From Prevotella sp. MA2016 (GTDB lineage: Bacteria > Bacteroidota > Bacteroidia > Bacteroidales > Bacteroidaceae), in assembly GCF_000619825.1 (NCBI RefSeq), contig NZ_JHUW01000010.1:62001-126000 (forward strand): 64,000 bases of DNA, written 5' to 3'. Positions within the stretch are counted from its first letter, which is position 1. Every line of letters begins with the position of its first letter. Shown in pieces: positions 17,383 through 26,839 of this stretch. The translations under genes and the position numbers were made by a program. The notes below the pieces were generated by a model. It was not told the origin of the DNA, searched no databases, and saw nothing but the letters and a program-made list of their open reading frames with translations.

Positions 17383-19500
17383 ATGGATAGATTTGATTTT
17401 ATAGAAACGAGAGACGATGTGATTCGTAACATCAAAACGCTCTATCATTATTTACGTGATGAGAAAGATGATGATACGTATCAATGGGCAACAAGTATAT
17501 TCAAAAATGGGAGAATATACGTGATTGAAATTATCGACTCTCACATCTGTTTTTCTCCAAGCCGTTTTGTTGGATATAAAGATAACACCAAGGACAAACA
17601 TCAAAAAAATCATGGAGATGGGAATCAGACCAATGATATTTTAAAGAGTTTCTACCAAAAAGTGCAGGATGAGAGATTGGATGTTGTTTTTCAAAAAGAA
17701 CTGTCCCGATATAACTTGTCGTCAGGCACAAAGAAATATTGGATTCCAAACGATCTTACAATCGAAGATATATTGAAATACGATAATAACAAATGTATGT
17801 CTATGAATAGCAAGCAAGACAAGTATTGGCACATACAGATGCACTTGCCTGATGGTAAGGGAGGCATGGAAATTGACTCAAAGCAAATGCTTTTAGAGAA
17901 AGAGCCTGTTATTGGCACTGGAGAATGGGAAGATAAGCAATGTGTTGATTTCAAAACGATTGCAAAAGGCAATATTGTCTTAGTTAGGAAAGGTAGTGAA
18001 GCTATTGCTCTATGTGAAATTATTGGAGATAATTTTAAAGATGAAAAATTGACAGAAAAGTATCATAACCTCAATTACAGAAAGGTTCGTATTCTTGGTT
18101 GGGCTGAGCATTATAAACAGCCCAGATCATCCCTCTTTTCACAAGGTTCGTTCAAATCTTGTAGTCCGTCTACAGAGCAATACAAATTTATCGACGAGTG
18201 GCTGAAGTACATACAGAGTCATTCATTTATAGGCAATTGTGCCAAACTGCTGAAAGAAAAGAAAAACATTATCTTACAAGGTGCTCCTGGCACAGGTAAA
18301 ACATATAATACTGCAGCCATAGCCTTGACCGCATTAGGTATTACAGATGTGAACTTTAGCAATCACAAGGAGGTAATGGCTCGTTATGAGTCTTTGCAGG
18401 ATAGTCAGATATTCTTTACCACATTTCACCAGTCACTTGACTACGAAGATTTTGTGGAGGGTCTTAAACCTCGCATCCAAACTGATGCTGCAGGGAATGG
18501 TATTGGGGTAACCTATGAACCAGAGGATGGCATTTTTAAACGTGCATGTCAGGCTGTCCAAAATGATGAATCTAAAGATATAGTTGAATGTATTGACAAT
18601 TACTTAGAAAAGATAAAGGGGTTTGAGAATAGAAAGGAAATACCTACAATTACTGGTAGGTCTTCTCTATATGTTTGGTGGAAAGAAGGTAATACAACTA
18701 TAAGTACACGTAGTACGAATTCTATAAGCCCCAAGGGAGAGGACTATACGCCTTCACCCCTTAACATCGAAAAAATTAAATTGCAAGCACAAGGTCGGGG
18801 AGCTGAGAATAACTGGCAGCAATATGCACAAGCTTTCATTGAAGCTGTAAAACGTGAATATGGAACTCAAAAGGACAAGCCTGTCGTACTTATTATTGAC
18901 GAGATAAATCGTGGTAATGTTTCAAAGGTGTTTGGCGAATTAATAACGCTATTGGAGTCAGATAAACGTGATAGGGGAGAGCATCCTATTAAAGTTGTGC
19001 TTCCGTATTCGAAAACACTATTTGGAGTTCCGTCGAATCTGTATATTATTGGAACTATGAATACGACAGACCGTAGTACAGGCACGTTAGATTATGCCCT
19101 ACGTAGGCGCTTTGCTTTTGTAACACTCAAATCTGATGTTACAGTTGTTGCTAAGTATTACGAGGACTTGGGTGATGATGACCTGAAGAATGTCGCTATA
19201 TCACTCTTTGAAGATATTCATGCTTTTATCAAAGACCCTAAGCATCTCTGTGGTGATTATGGAATAGACGATTTGATGGTAGGTCATAGCTACTTCATGG
19301 CCAAATCCAAAGAAGAACTCACCAATAGAATTCAGTATGAGGTTATCCCCTTGATCAGCGAATATATCAACGATGGGATATTAAACGTCAAATCAACTGA
19401 AAAAGAAAACGCTTTTGCTTCATGGTCGAACTTATGTGTAAGACCTATAGCTAAAGATGATTCAGAAGACGATATTGAAGATTTAGACGAAGACGAGTAA
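17383..19500 (+). CDS. mcrB: McrB-type AAA+ GTPase of a modification-dependent nuclease
   Basis: The 705-residue protein has an N-terminal specificity region (residues 1-280). The AAA+ motor follows with Walker A GAPGTGKT at about residue 300, Walker B VVLIIDEINRGN at about 501-512 and the McrB signature MNTTDRS at about 560. McrB uses GTP to translocate DNA and activates the McrC nuclease on modified DNA. The N-terminal region has segments such as WHIQMHLPDGKGGM and RKVRILGWAEHY that suggest a base-reading domain, but I do not recognise the family. It ends in an acidic tail (DDSEDDIEDLDEDE) 3 nt before mcrC. Confidence 0.92.
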   Translation: MDRFDFIETRDDVIRNIKTLYHYLRDEKDDDTYQWATSIFKNGRIYVIEIIDSHICFSPSRFVGYKDNTKDKHQKNHGDGNQTNDILKSFYQKVQDERLDVVFQKELSRYNLSSGTKKYWIPNDLTIEDILKYDNNKCMSMNSKQDKYWHIQMHLPDGKGGMEIDSKQMLLEKEPVIGTGEWEDKQCVDFKTIAKGNIVLVRKGSEAIALCEIIGDNFKDEKLTEKYHNLNYRKVRILGWAEHYKQPRSSLFSQGSFKSCSPSTEQYKFIDEWLKYIQSHSFIGNCAKLLKEKKNIILQGAPGTGKTYNTAAIALTALGITDVNFSNHKEVMARYESLQDSQIFFTTFHQSLDYEDFVEGLKPRIQTDAAGNGIGVTYEPEDGIFKRACQAVQNDESKDIVECIDNYLEKIKGFENRKEIPTITGRSSLYVWWKEGNTTISTRSTNSISPKGEDYTPSPLNIEKIKLQAQGRGAENNWQQYAQAFIEAVKREYGTQKDKPVVLIIDEINRGNVSKVFGELITLLESDKRDRGEHPIKVVLPYSKTLFGVPSNLYIIGTMNTTDRSTGTLDYALRRRFAFVTLKSDVTVVAKYYEDLGDDDLKNVAISLFEDIHAFIKDPKHLCGDYGIDDLMVGHSYFMAKSKEELTNRIQYEVIPLISEYINDGILNVKSTEKENAFASWSNLCVRPIAKDDSEDDIEDLDEDE

Positions 19501-19503
19501 AAA

Positions 19504-20742
19504 ATGATACACCTTCAAGAACACGACATTATATCTGGCGTAAACGCTCAAATTGAAAAATTTGAGAAGTTGTCGCTCGTTTCATGGGACAAACCTGTGG
19601 ACGGATGTCCTTGGGGGTACTATGCTTCTTTTAGAATAGGAGCCGAATGGATAGATGAAAACGAAGCATTGGTTGTGACGACAAAAAGGGGGATGGAGAA
19701 CATAGATTTTCTCAGTATGTTTATGACTTGTTTCTCTTCAAATCTTGAAATTGATTCTTTTTCAGAGATATATTCTATACATGCGGAACAACCTCCTATA
19801 GAAGCCCCTGCGTTGAGAGGTGTTATCAGTCCACTCATTGTACTTCATTTTATAGGTGTGGTCAATAGAATTAAGGCACTAAAAAGGGGTTATGTTCATC
19901 GTAGTGAGAACCTGAAAAAGGTAAAAGGGAAAATCAATATACTCAAAAACGAAAGAACAAACATCTCCTTAAAACGATATGACCGCATTTATTGTAATTA
20001 TGATGAGTATTCTGTCGACATTCCTGAGAATAGACTAATTAAAAAGGCTCTTTTGTTCTCTCAACGTATGGTTCAAAGAATGGGAGAACAACATCATTCA
20101 TATAATAGTGTTAGACAAATGTTGGCAAAAAGTCTGTCAATGTTTGAGAATGTGAGCAACGATGTGGATATTAAATCAATTCGTCAAATAAAGGGACATA
20201 AGTTATTTAAGGAATACGCAGAAGCAATACGATTGGCAAAGTTGGTACTTAGTCATTTTGACTATAGTATTAACAAGGTTAGCGAAAGCGATAATAAGAT
20301 AGTACCCTTTGTCTTGGATATGTCACTTTTGTATGAACATTATGTTTATGGATTGCTTTACGAGGCATATAAAAACAGAATCGTTTATCAGTATAAAGGG
20401 AAAACAGGATATCCCGACTTCTTGTATAGTTCAAATGGTTTTAAGGCCATCCTGGATACAAAATACATCCCCAAATATGAAATGGGGAACATTGATACAT
20501 ATGTTATACGTCAGCTAAGCGGGTATGGAAGGGATTTGCTTATATTGAAACGTCTTGGCTTTGTTGATATTGCCGAAGATTCTCCATCTCCATCCGTGCC
20601 TTGCGTTATTATATATCCAGAAGAGTCAACAGATGAAGGAAATCCGTTTAAGGGTAAACGTTTAAGCGAACTTTGTACACATCATATACGCAGAATATCT
20701 CAGTTCTACAAAATATCTATCCCTATACCAATAATACAATAA
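19504..20742 (+). CDS. mcrC: McrC nuclease subunit
   Basis: The 412-residue protein has the McrC N-terminal domain and a C-terminal PD-(D/E)xK nuclease core, YPDFLYSSNGFKAILDTKYI, with the Asp and D-x-K at about residues 302-318. It partners McrB to cut DNA carrying modified cytosines. Placed between mcrB and hsdR in one operon, 12 nt before hsdR. Confidence 0.92.
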   Translation: MIHLQEHDIISGVNAQIEKFEKLSLVSWDKPVDGCPWGYYASFRIGAEWIDENEALVVTTKRGMENIDFLSMFMTCFSSNLEIDSFSEIYSIHAEQPPIEAPALRGVISPLIVLHFIGVVNRIKALKRGYVHRSENLKKVKGKINILKNERTNISLKRYDRIYCNYDEYSVDIPENRLIKKALLFSQRMVQRMGEQHHSYNSVRQMLAKSLSMFENVSNDVDIKSIRQIKGHKLFKEYAEAIRLAKLVLSHFDYSINKVSESDNKIVPFVLDMSLLYEHYVYGLLYEAYKNRIVYQYKGKTGYPDFLYSSNGFKAILDTKYIPKYEMGNIDTYVIRQLSGYGRDLLILKRLGFVDIAEDSPSPSVPCVIIYPEESTDEGNPFKGKRLSELCTHHIRRISQFYKISIPIPIIQ

Positions 20743-20754
20743 CAACTTAATAAT

Positions 20755-23700
20755 ATGTCAAAGGATTATAGCGAAGACCAACTGATACAGAAAGCAACCG
20801 CCGACTTCATGGAAAAGGAGTTGGGGTGGGTGAGTATCTATGCTTTCGAACAGGAGACGTTAGGCCCCAGTGGCACATTGGGGCGCAGCAACTATCACGA
20901 GGTGCTGCTGAAGCGTCATTCCCTGAAAGCACTCAAAACGCTCAATCCATGGCTGACCGAAAAGCAGTTGCAGGAATGCGAGGAGCGCATGACAGAACAC
21001 ATGAGCTCGCAAACACTGATGCAGATTAACGAGCAAAAATATCAGTTGATTCGCGATGGCATACCCGTTACACGTATCAAACCCAATGGCGAAACTGAAG
21101 AGGTGCGTGCTAAGGTTATCGACTTTAATTCCCCTCAGAAAAATGAGTTCCTGTGCGTCAGAGAGTTAAAGGTGGATGGCGCCTTGTATCATCGCCGTGC
21201 TGACATCGTTGGTTTTGTAAACGGTATCCCTTTGCTTTTTATCGAACTGAAAAACCATGATGTGGAAGTAGAGGATGCATTCAACAAGAATTATCGCGAC
21301 TATCTGGACACGATACCACAGCTGTTCTACCACAACGCCTTCATTATGTTTAGCAACGGACTGGAAGCACGTGTGGGCACCATCGACTCGAAGTGGGAGT
21401 TCTTCCATGAGTGGAAACGCCTAAAAGAGGAGGATGCTGGCTGCGTGGACTTGGAAACCATGCTGAAAGGTATTTGTAAGAAGGAGAACTTCTTAGACCT
21501 GCTGGAAAACTTTATCCTATACGACCACAGTGGAGGTAAAACGGCTAAGATCCTTGCACGTAACCACCAATATCTGGGTGTAAACCAAGCTGTAGAGAAA
21601 TACCGCAATCGAGAGTTGCTTGATGGAAAACTGGGCGTTTTCTGGCATACACAGGGTAGTGGAAAGAGTTACTCGATGTTGTTCCTGGCTCAGAAGATTC
21701 GACGTAAATTCGAGGGCTCGCCTACATTCCTGGTACTGACTGACCGCGACGAGCTGAACAAACAAATCAGCGATACTTTCGAGAATTGTGGTTTACTGGG
21801 TAGTGTAAAGGCAAAGAAGTTTATTGCCAGCAGTGGTGAAGACTTGAAGGCAAAACTGAAAGGTAATCCTTCGTTCATCTTCTCGCTCATACAGAAGTTT
21901 AACGATCCGAATGCCGACCCCATATATCCCGACCACGATATCATCGTGATGAGCGACGAGGCACACCGCACGCAGAATGGTATTTTTGCCGATAATCTGA
22001 TGCACATACTGCCAACAGCTCATCGTATTGGTTTTACCGGTACACCGCTACTGTCAAACGATAATATCACCGCCCGTACTTTTGGAGGCTACGTGAGTAT
22101 CTATGACTTTAAACGTGCTGTAGAAGATAAAGCTACGGTGCCTCTCTATTACGAAAACCGAGGTGAGAAGCTGCAGGACTTGAAGAATCCTGAAATTAAC
22201 GAGGAGATAGCAGCAGCCTTGGAACAGGCTGGCGACCTTGATGCCTCGCAGTTGGCCAAACTGGAACGGGAGTTCAGTAAGGAAGTTCATCTGCTGACGG
22301 CAGCTAAACGTCTAAGGTTGGTTGCCAAAGATTTTGTACATCATTATAGTGACCTGTGGACATCAGGAAAGGCTATGTTTGTGAGTTACAATAAAGTGAC
22401 ATGTGTCCGTATGTACAACTATGTGCAGGAGTATTGGCAGAAAGAGATAACGGAGCTGGAGAAGGCCATTGCCAAATGCGACTCGGATCAAGAAGTAAAA
22501 GAGATGGAACGCAAACTGGAGTGGATGCAAGATACTGATATGGCTGTTGTGGTTTCGCAGGAACAGAACGAGATACAGACATTCCAGAAGTGGGGACTTG
22601 ATATCCTGCCACATCGTGAACGCATGGAGAAGGAGGAACTCGACAAGCTGTTTAAAGATGGCGAATCAAAACTGCGAATTGTATTTGTATGCGCCATGTG
22701 GTTGACGGGTTTCGACGTTAAGACACTTTCTTGTCTGTACATCGACAAACCCATGAAGGCTCACACCCTGATGCAAACCATTGCCCGTGCTAACCGTGTA
22801 TCAGAAGGCAAAAACAACGGTTTGGTGATAGATTATATCGGTATTGTAAAGGCGTTGCGACAGGCATTGGCCGACTATACTGCTAACCCTAATGGCAAAG
22901 ATAACGGTAACGATCCAACAGTTGATAAGAAAGAACTTATCAAACATGTTTGGGAGGCTATCGCTGCTGCTACTGCATTCTTACAAGAACACGATTTTGA
23001 GTTGCAGCACTTGATAGATGCTCAAGAATTCATGAAATTGTTCTTACTGAAAGAAGCCGCTAATGCCATGTGCGAGAGTGCAGAAATCCGTAAGACATAT
23101 TGTACCTATGCTACGACATTGCTAAAGCTCTGGAAATATCTCGACCGTGAAGATATTACGGCAGATATGAAGCGGCAGAAGGATGCTGTTGAAGCTATCT
23201 TCAAAGAGTTGCAGAAAAAGCGTAAACATGCGGATATTACAGATTTGAGCGTAGCAATTAACGACATTGTTAACGAGCATCTACATGTTGTAGCCACAAT
23301 GGCAGCCGAAGACGTACCTAACCGTCGTTTCGATATCAGCAAAATCAATTTTGATTTGCTGCAACGCGAGTTCGCAAAGAGTCGTGAAAGAAATTTGATA
23401 TTAAAAGATATACAGGAGCTGCTTGAAGAGCGTATCGCAAGGATGCTGGCAGAAAACCCATCACGCGTGAATTTTTATGAGAAATATCAGGAGATTATTC
23501 GCGAATATAATCAGGAACAGGATAGAGTTTCTATCGAGAATACATTCACACAATTGATGGAACTGTCGCAGCAACTGACAGAGGAACAAGCACGCTATAT
23601 TCGTGAAGGATTCCAGAGCGAAGAGCAGTTGTCGATGTTCGACGTACTGATGAAAGACGACCTGAGTAAGGAAGATATCAAGAGACTTAAAAAGGTGGCG

Positions 23701-23895
23701 GTTGATTTGCTTGAAAAAATCAAAGCACAACTGGCCACAATGGATCATCCTTTCGACAAACAGGAGACTAAAGCTGCCATTATCATCACAATCCGCGATG
23801 TACTTTGGCAAGAACTACCTGAGAGTTATAGCGAAGAAAGCATTACCCATTATCGCGACGAGGTATATAATTACGTCGCCCAGCATTATCAATGA
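20755..23895 (+). CDS. hsdR: Type I restriction endonuclease subunit
   Basis: The 1046-residue protein has an N-terminal PD-(D/E)xK nuclease (RADIVGFVNGIPLLFIELKN; Glu-x-Lys at about 164-166). A helicase motor follows with Walker A TQGSGKSYS at about 300 and DEAH at about 401, and motif VI QTIARANRV near 680. The C-terminal part is helical and contacts HsdM. HsdR translocates unmethylated DNA and cuts it. It closes the operon, 10 kb after hsdM, with mcrBC in between. A hairpin terminator follows after about 30 nt. Confidence 0.95.
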   Translation: MSKDYSEDQLIQKATADFMEKELGWVSIYAFEQETLGPSGTLGRSNYHEVLLKRHSLKALKTLNPWLTEKQLQECEERMTEHMSSQTLMQINEQKYQLIRDGIPVTRIKPNGETEEVRAKVIDFNSPQKNEFLCVRELKVDGALYHRRADIVGFVNGIPLLFIELKNHDVEVEDAFNKNYRDYLDTIPQLFYHNAFIMFSNGLEARVGTIDSKWEFFHEWKRLKEEDAGCVDLETMLKGICKKENFLDLLENFILYDHSGGKTAKILARNHQYLGVNQAVEKYRNRELLDGKLGVFWHTQGSGKSYSMLFLAQKIRRKFEGSPTFLVLTDRDELNKQISDTFENCGLLGSVKAKKFIASSGEDLKAKLKGNPSFIFSLIQKFNDPNADPIYPDHDIIVMSDEAHRTQNGIFADNLMHILPTAHRIGFTGTPLLSNDNITARTFGGYVSIYDFKRAVEDKATVPLYYENRGEKLQDLKNPEINEEIAAALEQAGDLDASQLAKLEREFSKEVHLLTAAKRLRLVAKDFVHHYSDLWTSGKAMFVSYNKVTCVRMYNYVQEYWQKEITELEKAIAKCDSDQEVKEMERKLEWMQDTDMAVVVSQEQNEIQTFQKWGLDILPHRERMEKEELDKLFKDGESKLRIVFVCAMWLTGFDVKTLSCLYIDKPMKAHTLMQTIARANRVSEGKNNGLVIDYIGIVKALRQALADYTANPNGKDNGNDPTVDKKELIKHVWEAIAAATAFLQEHDFELQHLIDAQEFMKLFLLKEAANAMCESAEIRKTYCTYATTLLKLWKYLDREDITADMKRQKDAVEAIFKELQKKRKHADITDLSVAINDIVNEHLHVVATMAAEDVPNRRFDISKINFDLLQREFAKSRERNLILKDIQELLEERIARMLAENPSRVNFYEKYQEIIREYNQEQDRVSIENTFTQLMELSQQLTEEQARYIREGFQSEEQLSMFDVLMKDDLSKEDIKRLKKVAVDLLEKIKAQLATMDHPFDKQETKAAIIITIRDVLWQELPESYSEESITHYRDEVYNYVAQHYQ

Positions 23896-23928
23896 TTTGT
23901 AAGTAATAACGAAAACATTGAGTTTAAG

Positions 23929-23970
23929 TAGTGCAAAATTTGCGGGTTTCGCGATTTTGCACTATTTTTG
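23929..23970 (+). terminator. Hairpin after hsdR, overlapping a possible promoter
   Basis: TAGTGCAAAAT/ATTTTGCACTA with an inner GCG/CGC forms a strong stem followed by TTTTTG, fit for termination of the restriction operon. The same bases contain TTTG (23939-23942) and TATTTTTG (23963-23970), 20 bp apart, a good promoter for the next gene. Either or both may act. Confidence 0.65.
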
Positions 23971-24003
23971 TAGGCGTTTTTATTATAAAAACATAAAGAT
24001 TAT

Positions 24004-24927
24004 ATGTACAACTTCAGTTATTTTAAGTGCCGGCTCGAAAGATGTGAGCTGGGCATTGGAGGGATGCCCTCATTACAAGGTAAGGGAGCACTGGTTGATA
24101 TTCTCGACGCAGACTCCCGCGAAATAAAGTCTTTAATTTTTGCACATACGCAAAAGCAACTGGTTTATTATCATGAGTATGCTATGCCGCCCCAAAACGG
24201 TTTGTTTGTGGTGAGGGCTGCTAACAATAGGGTGAGGGAGTATGTTGGCGACCACTTTGAGGTGATTACCAAGGCCGACCATCCGTATGTGTATGTGGTG
24301 ATTGATACCGAGCCCGATGAGCCACTTATTGCAATTGAGAACTGTATGTTTTGCAAACGAGCAAAGGACGAGGTAGCGCTCGTACTTGGGTACACGCTGT
24401 CTATAAACTTGGAAGGTGTGGGCTGGAAGGTGAAACTGGAACCTTATGATGCTAATCAAGAGGAAACAAGTAGGATTACGAAGGTGATGACAGAGATTCA
24501 CGATCCGCAAAATGCCGAACGTTCACTTGAGAAAATGTATGGCATCAAGAAGACCGACCTCCTGATTCGTAACTGTCTGCATCATAAGGCAAAACAGATG
24601 GGGATGCGCAAATCGGATGAGTTACGAGATTATGTTTTGATTAAAGATGCCGAGCTGGTGATAGAACTGCTGGATGGGGTGCTGAGAAAGCTAAAGGGAT
24701 CGAAGAATGTATCGCGTCCAATCAGATTCCTACAAGATCATGATATCATAGCCCGACCAACCTTTAAAGCATTAATAAAATGTTATCCTTACCTGAAAGA
24801 CAATGTATCGGAATCGCGATTTAACGATTATACTAACACAGATAAAAAAGAATACTTTAAAGACGATAAACTCTACGACAAATACCACGAAACGTTTTCT
24901 ACTATACTGAAAGATATAACTGAGTAA
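24004..24927 (+). CDS. Unknown 307-residue protein
   Basis: No family recognised. There is no signal peptide or membrane helix; the composition is that of a soluble mixed alpha/beta protein with a helical C-terminal half. Notable segments are CRLERCELGIGGMPSLQ near the start, EPLIAIENCMFCKRAKDEVA around residue 110, and the tail KKEYFKDDKLYDKYHETF. It probably has its own promoter (TATTTTTG at 23963). It lies alone between the restriction operon and the primase module, a place where defence or mobile-element genes are common, but no role can be assigned. Confidence 0.7.
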   Translation: MYNFSYFKCRLERCELGIGGMPSLQGKGALVDILDADSREIKSLIFAHTQKQLVYYHEYAMPPQNGLFVVRAANNRVREYVGDHFEVITKADHPYVYVVIDTEPDEPLIAIENCMFCKRAKDEVALVLGYTLSINLEGVGWKVKLEPYDANQEETSRITKVMTEIHDPQNAERSLEKMYGIKKTDLLIRNCLHHKAKQMGMRKSDELRDYVLIKDAELVIELLDGVLRKLKGSKNVSRPIRFLQDHDIIARPTFKALIKCYPYLKDNVSESRFNDYTNTDKKEYFKDDKLYDKYHETFSTILKDITE

Positions 24928-25025
24928 GAACTTACTTCAGATAACCGATTCTGGGTATTATTGGGTTGAACTGGTTTCGCTCATTAATACCCATTTTTTT
25001 TGCTCGTTGATTCGAGAAAATGCCC

Positions 25026-25033
25026 TATATTTG
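25026..25033 (+). promoter_or_regulatory. -7 box TATATTTG of the primase module
   Basis: An exact TAnnTTTG box about 83 nt upstream of the 160-residue gene. TTTG at about 25000 is 23 bp upstream, rather far for the -33 element. Confidence 0.5.
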
Positions 25034-25060
25034 CCCCCCGGATTCCGAACTATAAATAAT

Positions 25061-25108
25061 ATGTCTAACAAGAAACAAGCATGGGCCCATTCTGTTTCGC
25101 AAACGTGA
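25061..25108 (+). other. Possible 15-codon upstream frame
   Basis: ATG TCT AAC ... ACG TGA encodes MSNKKQAWAHSVSQT and ends 7 nt before the next start. It could be a leader peptide or chance. Confidence 0.2.
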
Positions 25109-25115
25109 AGCAAGA

Positions 25116-25598
25116 ATGAAACAAATTGTGATAGAAATTGAGGATGAGGCTTACGAGCCTTTTATGGGAATGTTGCGTCTTTGTCCTGCTGCAAAGGTGG
25201 TGGGTACGAACAGCTTTGCTGAAACACGCGATGTGATTGATCGGTGTTTTGCTGAAGCTATTAGGGAGTTGCAAGCCGATAAAAAGGTGTATAAGCGTCC
25301 CAGCGACCTGGCATACATCATGATAGGTGTAAACGATGGTGCTATTAATGGTGTGGATTATTATCTAACTCCTGATGCTTTTATTGGATATCTATTGCAG
25401 ATAGGTGTTGACCAACTGCCTAAACGATCAACAATCTACAATAAGGTGAATGATACCGTGGGTAAGTTCCCTGATTGGAGCTTTGTACATGATGTAAAAC
25501 CTAAAGAAAAGATAAGGAGAAAAAATCTGCTTTTGCGTTTTTCGAGTACATTTGGTAGGGCTAAACGCCAAAAGTTGGACGGATTTATGGACAAGTAA
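25116..25598 (+). CDS. Unknown protein opening the VirE/primase module
   Basis: The 160-residue protein starts MKQIVIEIEDEAYEPFMGML and has a pattern seen in Bacteroidales genes that accompany VirE-like primases (VVGTNSFAETRDVIDRCFAEAIREL, then YAYIMIG-like AYIMIGVNDGAINGVDYY). Possibly the DUF6043 group, from memory only. The C-terminal KRQKLDGFMDK is basic. No enzymatic motif. It is followed by a new promoter, so it may be transcribed separately from the four genes downstream. Confidence 0.65.
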   Translation: MKQIVIEIEDEAYEPFMGMLRLCPAAKVVGTNSFAETRDVIDRCFAEAIRELQADKKVYKRPSDLAYIMIGVNDGAINGVDYYLTPDAFIGYLLQIGVDQLPKRSTIYNKVNDTVGKFPDWSFVHDVKPKEKIRRKNLLLRFSSTFGRAKRQKLDGFMDK

Positions 25599-25640
25599 CC
25601 GAAAGCTGGACAGGTTTCTGGACAATCGAAAAAACGGCCA

Positions 25641-25670
25641 TTGTCGGCTCGAAAACTTGCTATACTTTTG
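25641..25670 (+). promoter_or_regulatory. Promoter of the small-protein/primase operon
   Basis: TTG (25641-25643) and TACTTTTG (25663-25670) are separated by 19 bp. Transcription would begin at the structured leader that follows directly. Confidence 0.65.
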
Positions 25671-25765
25671 CCGTCGCAAACAAGTTGCAACGGCGAGTGA
25701 AGGCTGCGGTTCAGCATAGCTCGAGCGACCTCGGCTCTGCGTTCACCTTGCACTTCACTTGCACT
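25671..25765 (+). promoter_or_regulatory. Structured 5' leader, family member 1
   Basis: Directly after the -7 box comes a hairpin (CCGTCGCAA/TTGCAACGG, one mismatch). Then the block GGCGAGTGAAGGCTGCGG plus TTCAGCA, a second hairpin (AGCTCGAG, loop CGAC, CTCGGCT) and TGC..TTGCACT. The same order is found at 54994-55037, 60874-60961 and 62302-62391. No open frame is needed to explain it. Confidence 0.6.
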
Positions 25766-25816
25766 AGGAAATCAGATGATAGTCGTCTGATAAAGATTAA
25801 AAATTTAAAAGTAAAA

Positions 25817-26008
25817 ATGGGAAAAGTAAAAATTAAAATTAGAAAAGAAGGCCGGGTGAAACGGATAGAGTATCTGAGATATCTGGCCAGCGTGAGAGCT
25901 GAAGAACAGCAAGCGTGGAATATCGGTATCCGCATCACGCGCAAAAGTATCGAAGAGATACGAGAGGAGTTCCAAGCTAAATACGGAAGTATTTATTTGG
26001 AATTTTAA
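25817..26008 (+). CDS. Small basic unknown protein
   Basis: The ATG at 25817 gives 63 residues beginning MGKVKIKIRKEGRVKRIEYL; an in-frame upstream extension to 25685 runs through the leader element and is unlikely to be translated. Many Lys/Arg and helix-forming residues suggest a nucleic-acid-binding or adaptor protein. It is the first gene of the primase operon, with A-rich spacing before the next gene. Confidence 0.55.
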   Translation: MGKVKIKIRKEGRVKRIEYLRYLASVRAEEQQAWNIGIRITRKSIEEIREEFQAKYGSIYLEF

Positions 26009-26066
26009 AAATGTAAAAATGGTAAAATGTAACAATTTGTTTAACAATTTAAAAAGTAAAGTAATT

Positions 26067-26348
26067 ATGAACACAATGATTTTAAGAGTGAAAAAGTGCG
26101 GGGTGATGACTACCGTGCAGAGTGAGAAAAGTGAGAATGGCGTACTTGACAAGCGTACACTGGTACTGCAGATGTTGGGTGGCAAGTATGAGGACAGCTT
26201 TGTGGTAACAGCCCTGGGCAGTTTGGCCACCATCGAGTGGACTGAGGGTGAGTTGGTTGCCTGCAGCATGAGCTTCAGAACCCGAGAGCACAACGGACAG
26301 GTGTACATGGACGTTATTGCAAATGAGATTTGCAAGATTAAACGCTGA
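26067..26348 (+). CDS. DUF3127-like OB-fold protein
   Basis: The ATG at 26067 gives 93 residues; the longer frame from 26019 uses an unlikely start. The strands LVLQMLGGKYEDSFVVTALG, GELVACSMSFRTREHNG and QVYMDVIANEICKIKR follow the pattern of DUF3127, small proteins related to phage single-strand-binding OB folds (compare ...REYNGRWYTDV...). A single-stranded DNA role fits the primase next door. Family assignment is from pattern memory. Confidence 0.6.
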   Translation: MNTMILRVKKCGVMTTVQSEKSENGVLDKRTLVLQMLGGKYEDSFVVTALGSLATIEWTEGELVACSMSFRTREHNGQVYMDVIANEICKIKR

Positions 26349-26467
26349 AAAATGTAACAATTAAAAAATGTAACAATGTAAGATTTTGAGTTGAGGTGAG
26401 GAGGATATTCTCGAGTAAATGGCCAAGGAATCTGAAACTTCTTCTCGCTTTAAAACTCAAAAACAAA

Positions 26468-26839
26468 ATGAAAACAAATAACAAATTAAACAAGACCGTG
26501 ACTGTTAACGGCATGATGGCCGTTACAAAGAGTGAGTTGGAAATGGATTATGTGCAGTTCCTGCCAGATAATCCGAGTATAGGACAAACAGACGCATTTC
26601 GCGGGCGGGGCTTAGGCCAGTTGCTGAGAAATGGCTCGTTTGAGTTTGTGCGTATCAAGCGATTGCGCCATAAGCCTGAATTTAAAGGTGATTACGCTAG
26701 TTTGTCGTTTGGTGCAGATGGCAACGATCGCATAACATTTGTGGTGCCTAACGAACTGCGCGCACAGCTACCCACCATCCTGCGAAAGGGTATTTGCCCA
26801 ATCATTAAACACCTGCAAAAGAAAGGATATAGTAAATGA
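26468..26839 (+). CDS. Unknown protein preceding the primase-helicase gene
   Basis: The ATG at 26468 gives 123 residues. Segments such as NPSIGQTDAFRGRGLGQLL and ADGNDRITFVVPNELRAQLP suggest a compact mixed fold. No family is known to me. Its stop overlaps the start of the primase-helicase gene (ATGA), so the two are translationally coupled and likely act together. Confidence 0.6.
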   Translation: MKTNNKLNKTVTVNGMMAVTKSELEMDYVQFLPDNPSIGQTDAFRGRGLGQLLRNGSFEFVRIKRLRHKPEFKGDYASLSFGADGNDRITFVVPNELRAQLPTILRKGICPIIKHLQKKGYSK

